Shown here: positions 6,635 to 9,377 of the stretch, in pieces
Layout of the letters: each line of letters starts with the position of its first letter
How positions within the stretch are numbered: the first letter of the stretch is position 1
Origin: Cyanobacteria bacterium UBA11370
Lineage (GTDB): Bacteria > Cyanobacteriota > Cyanobacteriia > Cyanobacteriales > Coleofasciculaceae
Assembly: GCA_003486645.1 (NCBI GenBank)
Contig: DNGI01000523.1
Coordinates: 5,270-14,646 of the forward strand
DNA length: 9,377 bases
Reading direction: 5' to 3'
Notes under the pieces: model-generated
Databases searched by the model: none
Seen by the model: the letters and a program-made list of their open reading frames with translations, nothing else
What the model was told of the DNA's origin: nothing
Position numbers and translations under genes: made by a program

Positions 6635-6935
6635 TTGCGTTATAGCTTCGATTGGAACTCGACGAAAGAACAACAAAACATACGCAAACACCGGGTATCT
6701 TTTCGTCAAGCTGCCACAATCTTTCGAGATCCTTTCCCAGCTTTCCATCTATGATGAAGAACATAGCGAGGATGAGGAACGCTGGATTACGCTTGGAATA
6801 GACAGTACAGGTGTGGTTCGTGTTGTCGTACACACGTTTGAGCAGATTAACGATCAATTGTGCCAAATTCGGATTATTTCGGCACGTAAGGCGACGAATC
6901 TAGAAGTGAGGCGGTATAGGGAGGGGAATCAATGA
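6635..6935 (+). pseudogene. brnT: Frameshifted BrnT-like toxin gene
   Basis: Reading from TTG at 6635 gives 39 codons to TGA with clear BrnT features: YSFDWNSTKEQQNIRKHRVS, then FRQAATIFRDPF. The rest of the family lies one frame over: LSIYDEEHSEDEERWITLGI, then VVVHTFEQINDQL, IRIISARKAT and RRYREGNQ, ending at TGA 6933-6935. Removing one C from the CCC run at 6736-6738 joins the halves as DPFQLSIYDEEH and gives exactly 99 codons, a normal BrnT length. BrnT toxins are RNases of the RelE fold. The gene is disrupted as written. Because all key segments remain intact, the lesion is recent, a sequencing error, or less likely a slippage site. It overlaps the antitoxin start by 4 bp. Confidence 0.88.
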
Positions 6936-7105
6936 AAGCAGAATACGATTTTTCTAAGGGTGAACGTGGCAAGTTTTATCATCCTGATGCAGTTTTTAGC
7001 TTTCCCATTTATCTTGAACCTGATGTGAATGACGTTATGAACCAGCTTGCTGATGAGAATGGTGTTGAGGTTCAGAGATTGGTGAATGAGTGGCAAGAGA
7101 GCTAA
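6932..7105 (+). CDS. BrnA-like small antitoxin of the brnT module
   Basis: This small gene gives 57 aa from ATG at 6932, within the ATGA overlap with brnT, to TAA at 7103. The sequence begins MKAEYDFSKGERGKFYHPDA, then VFSFPIYLEPDVNDVMNQ and GVEVQRLVNEWQ. The strand followed by two helices (about 21-55) looks like a ribbon-helix-helix fold used for dimerisation and operator binding. Genes of this type usually follow brnT-like toxins in cyanobacteria. The toxin-first order is typical of BrnTA. GGGAGGGG (6919-6926) just upstream can act as its ribosome binding site. Expected to neutralise BrnT and repress the operon. It appears intact although the toxin is not. Confidence 0.8.
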   Translation: MKAEYDFSKGERGKFYHPDAVFSFPIYLEPDVNDVMNQLADENGVEVQRLVNEWQES

Positions 7106-7209
7106 TATAAAGCTGATTGAAAGTGTTCGGCGAGGAAATTGAGGTGCAACGGCAGTTGCAGACTGTCCCAGATGCGTACTGATATTTTAGGCGGCAAGTT
7201 AACCATTAT
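7106..7209 (+). other. Possible degraded coding remnant
   Basis: One frame reads VFGEEIEVQRQLQTVPDAY before a TGA near 7180, and a neighbouring frame continues TDILGGKLTI up to the HIP1 repeats at 7210. Joined, the two look like a short piece of a protein, but I do not recognise the family and there is no start or end. The remainder of the spacer shows nothing else. Confidence 0.25.
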
Positions 7210-7337
7210 GCGATCGCACACTTTCCCTTCAATCCAATCCTTTAGAGCGATCGCAGTTTCTCCATTCATCCCAACTCTTGAGAGCGATCGCAGTTTCTCC
7301 CTTCAACCCAACCTACGAGGCAAGCGAGCGCACTTCT
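7210..7337. repeat. HIP1-anchored 37-bp tandem repeat cluster C
   Basis: Three units of 37 bp begin with GCGATCGC at 7210, 7247 and 7284. Each continues with a variant of CAGTTTCTCCCTTCAACCCA. The third unit runs into the same sequence (from 7304, CAACCCAACCTACGA) that precedes cluster A at 5331. The end touches the stop codon of the minus-strand gene at 7336. Confidence 0.9.
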
Positions 7338-7719
7338 ACTCTTGGGGAAATTCATATTCTTCTGGGATGTCCATTTTACTAGAGGTCATCCGTACCGCTT
7401 GCACATCCTCGACCAAAAATTCCACAGATCTCAGGATGATCTGATCTAGATCCGCAGGAATCTCCTCCTTCTGGGAATACCGAGCAGCCAGGAATAAGAT
7501 TAGTTCAGCACAGCTTTGGTTGGTATTTGCCTCGTGAAATACCAGTGTTTGCCATTCGTCTAACACGACTGGGATATTCTCTTTTCCAGACAATATCTCA
7601 ATCTGACTATTGTTGTACCATTTCCAGGTCGTACAGCGCACAAAATACATATTCATCCATGGGTGTTCAATTAGCTTGCTATGGTTTTGGTCGAACTGTT
7701 TATCTGTGTTGGTGTTCAT
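7336..7719 (-). CDS. Hypothetical 127-aa protein, possible immunity or accessory partner of the DUF4157 protein
   Basis: I do not recognise a family. The product is soluble-looking: no signal peptide or membrane helix, a Trp/Tyr-rich N-terminal half (WMNMYFVRCTTWKWYNN, about 21-37), a VVLDEWQTLVFHEA segment (51-64), a predicted helix ELILFLAARYS (72-82), a helix LDQIILRSVEFLVEDVQAV (91-109) and an acidic tail (DIPEEYEFPQE). Its ATG overlaps the stop of the DUF4157 gene (7716-7719), so the two are translationally coupled. A small acidic gene directly after a large secreted-type protein with a unique C-terminal domain is the usual position for an immunity protein or chaperone; that role is inferred from position only. 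The coding end abuts HIP1 repeat cluster C. Confidence 0.7.
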   Translation of the reverse strand: MNTNTDKQFDQNHSKLIEHPWMNMYFVRCTTWKWYNNSQIEILSGKENIPVVLDEWQTLVFHEANTNQSCAELILFLAARYSQKEEIPADLDQIILRSVEFLVEDVQAVRMTSSKMDIPEEYEFPQE

Positions 7720-9176
7720 AGTTTCTTGAAGTGGGTAATTTTCAGCACGTCGTCACCGCCCTTGATGACACCAATCTCGCACAGCGTAGATACGCCGTTA
7801 ATCGTCAATGTGACCGGTTTTGTTTTGGCGAAGCCACCGGGAGGAGCTTCGGTTTTCGTGTATTGATATATGACCACATTCGCTTGGATGTCTTGGCGTG
7901 CCGATTTGACTCCAGATTGCTCTGGAAAGTCATAGTTATTGGCATTTACGGCATTAGTTAGTACATCCTCGGATACAACAAATGTGCTATCTCCGTAGTT
8001 AGCTTGGGCTGTTGCCGCTTGATTGCTCAGGGCTACTACGTGCTTAGTTCTTGTTGGAGAACTTACCTCCGACGGCTTGTCCACACCCCGAACTTTCATT
8101 CGCTGCACCACCTCCCCCTTCTGCTGCACCACATGAGTCAACTCATGCGCCAACAACTCCTGTCCCCCCCGACTCAGAGGATCATACGCCCCTTCTCGAA
8201 AGAACACATCCTGCCCCGTGGTAAACGCATAAGCCTGAATCGACTGATTCAACTCATCCGCCGTCCCATCCGTATGCACCCTCACCCCACTAAAATCCGC
8301 CCCAAACTCCCTCTCCATCGGTTCTTTCACCGACTCATCCAAGGGTTGTCCACTTCCCCTTGCCCCTTCTATCGCCCCTTCTAACTCCGCTGAAGCTTCC
8401 GCAGAATTTCCACTATCCGATTTGGCATTAAGTTGAGATAGTTCCACGCGCTGGATACTCTCCCCAACAGACTTCCGCATCACCTCCTCATCTTCCCCCA
8501 TCTCCACTCGCTGAACTTGCCCTTCACCCCCCGTCTTAGTCTCCGGCGCATGAATTCGCTGCACCACTTGTGCTGCTACCCTATCCGCCTCCTGTTCATA
8601 AGGATCATTGGCTTCCCCTATCGTCAATTTGGCTTGTATTGGCAGGGTGTGAGGTGTTTCTGACTTCCCTGAAGACTCAGACTCTCCTAACTCCTCTTTC
8701 CCAGTAGACAACGGCTCAATATTACTCCCCTCGCTTTCATTAACAGGAGAAGAGGTCAATTCTGACTCCTCCTCCTGAGACATTTCCTCACGTTGCACCG
8801 TTTGATTCTCACTCGTATCCTCAATTGGTGCAGCTTTAATATCATTGACAAGCTTTGCCATCACCATCAAACTCGGATTAGTAGGTGTTGATGCTGCTTG
8901 TGGTGCAAATGTCGGCACATCCAACCCGTTATACCCAAACCCTTCTGCTTGTTTGAGTTGCACGTCTAGATCCGGCGTTTCTTGGGATGGCGTGGGTTGG
9001 GGAGTGGGTGGCTTACTGGGTCGCGTTTGCAATAAATTAGTAGTCGGTAACTCCGCAGATCTTGCTTGTAACCCTTTACCAAAGCCACGAGTTTTTAACG
9101 GATTCTTTGCTGGAGTCGATGAGTAACCAAAGGAGTCTTTCCCAGATTTCCGATGAATACGCTTGTAGTCACTCAT
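7716..9176 (-). CDS. DUF4157 (eCIS core) domain protein with unknown C-terminal domain
   Basis: The 486-aa product starts at an ATG with a strong Shine-Dalgarno. Residues 1-175 are disordered: basic at first, then Pro/Thr-rich and Glu/Ser-rich. HTLPIQAKLTIGEANDPYEQ (176-195) with EADRVAAQVVQR is the common lead-in of this family, followed by repeated VQR-type motifs (127, 205, 221, 241, 357). The DUF4157 core spans about 277-352: LDESVKEPMEREFGADFSGV, RVHTDGTADELN, then an HELTH motif (344-348), a zinc-metalloprotease-like HExxH. DUF4157 proteins are linked to extracellular and thylakoid-type contractile injection systems, often as cargo. Residues about 360-486 form a separate, unrecognised domain with one Cys (C466), plausibly the effector part. 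No structural injection-system genes lie in this window. There is no signal peptide, as expected for injected cargo. Confidence 0.9.
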   Translation of the reverse strand: MSDYKRIHRKSGKDSFGYSSTPAKNPLKTRGFGKGLQARSAELPTTNLLQTRPSKPPTPQPTPSQETPDLDVQLKQAEGFGYNGLDVPTFAPQAASTPTNPSLMVMAKLVNDIKAAPIEDTSENQTVQREEMSQEEESELTSSPVNESEGSNIEPLSTGKEELGESESSGKSETPHTLPIQAKLTIGEANDPYEQEADRVAAQVVQRIHAPETKTGGEGQVQRVEMGEDEEVMRKSVGESIQRVELSQLNAKSDSGNSAEASAELEGAIEGARGSGQPLDESVKEPMEREFGADFSGVRVHTDGTADELNQSIQAYAFTTGQDVFFREGAYDPLSRGGQELLAHELTHVVQQKGEVVQRMKVRGVDKPSEVSSPTRTKHVVALSNQAATAQANYGDSTFVVSEDVLTNAVNANNYDFPEQSGVKSARQDIQANVVIYQYTKTEAPPGGFAKTKPVTLTINGVSTLCEIGVIKGGDDVLKITHFKKL

Positions 9177-9179
9177 GAC

Positions 9180-9187
9180 TCACCTCT
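9180..9187 (-). promoter_or_regulatory. Shine-Dalgarno of the DUF4157 gene
   Basis: On the minus strand AGAGGTGA precedes the ATG by 3 bases, with the GAGG core 6 bases away. It is one of the few strong ribosome binding sites in the window and fixes the start codon. Confidence 0.75.
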
Positions 9188-9214
9188 ATTGTCTTTATTC
9201 AATTGATGTGCTAA

Positions 9215-9242
9215 ATCCTAACCCAACTCTATCTCATCCCAA
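9215..9242 (-). promoter_or_regulatory. Possible sigma70-type promoter of the DUF4157 operon
   Basis: On the minus strand TTGGGA (9237-9242) and TAGGAT (9215-9220) are separated by 16 bases, about 38 bases before the start codon. The match is moderate. Chance is not excluded in this AT-rich 180-bp leader, which otherwise holds only a HIP1 octamer (9304-9311). Confidence 0.25.
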
Positions 9243-9356
9243 GTTATTCGGTCACCTTTTGATTTTTATTCACACTATTTAACTTTAACTATTCATAACA
9301 ATTGCGATCGCACCCACCACCACCACTTACACAAAATGTAGACAACCCCCACGTAG

Positions 9357-9376
9357 GGGCGCACCGACGTGCGCCC
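9357..9376. repeat. GC-rich hairpin repeat at window edge
   Basis: GGGCGCAC (9357-9364) and GTGCGCCC (9369-9376) are perfect 8-bp inverted arms around a 4-base loop. GTA(G) before the left arm suggests the common cyanobacterial dispersed palindrome with GTAGGGGCG-type ends. The window cuts it off, so its full length is not visible. Confidence 0.7.
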
Positions 9377-9377
9377 T

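Noticed and set aside
6612..6866. 84-codon minus-strand open frame
   Set aside because: It is antisense to the clearly recognisable brnT halves.
7210..7320. CRISPR-like array (regular 37-bp period with GCGATCGC)
   Set aside because: The segments between the octamers are similar to one another rather than unique, the invariant part is only the HIP1 octamer, and there are no cas genes. The same applies to 6437-6585.
7139..7444. 101-codon plus-strand open frame
   Set aside because: It crosses repeat cluster C and then runs antisense into the 127-aa gene; composition is not protein-like.
8004..9126. Plus-strand open frames opposite the DUF4157 gene
   Set aside because: Low-complexity His/Pro/Leu-rich or Gly/Val-rich readings antisense to a recognised domain protein.

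Overview
The window looks like a chromosomal segment of a cyanobacterium, probably a filamentous or repeat-rich one. The octamer GCGATCGC (HIP1) recurs throughout. Period-7 short tandem repeats sit in the spacers. The gene content also fits: a serine/threonine kinase with pentapeptide repeats, a fused CbiE-CbiT enzyme and a cyanobacterial-type gamma-carbonic anhydrase-like protein. Finer placement is not supported.

Left part (1-4150). The C-terminal end of an unidentified gene converges on a minus-strand kinase gene (105-1655) encoding a kinase domain, one membrane helix, a CxxC and about 24 pentapeptide repeats. Divergent from it are two cobalamin (corrin ring) genes: precorrin-8X methylmutase (cobH/cbiC, 1866-2468) and a bifunctional precorrin-6Y methyltransferase/decarboxylase (cbiET/cobL, 2623-3885). 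The spacer between them is two oppositely composed arrays of 7-bp repeats that could pair in the mRNA.

Middle part (4155-7335). This is a decaying accessory patch. A minus-strand gamma-carbonic anhydrase-like gene abuts a ParD-like antitoxin (4885-5175), whose ParE-like toxin partner is cut to 56 codons and runs into the annotated start of the carbonic anhydrase-like gene. Then come a DUF6883-DUF4926 gene pair (5581-6356) and a BrnT-like toxin gene broken by a single extra C, followed by its intact small antitoxin (6635-7105). Neither brnT nor the truncated parE can be recovered from one continuous full-length reading frame; I found both by reading across frames. Three clusters of HIP1-anchored 37-38 bp repeats (about 5375, 6437 and 7210) separate these small modules.

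Right part (7336-9377). A minus-strand two-gene unit encodes a 486-aa DUF4157 (extracellular contractile injection system core) protein with an HELTH motif and an unrecognised C-terminal domain. It overlaps by 4 bp a 127-aa protein of unknown family. This architecture suggests a contractile-injection-system cargo protein with a possible immunity or accessory partner, and it is the best candidate here for an undescribed system. The window ends in a GC-rich hairpin repeat.
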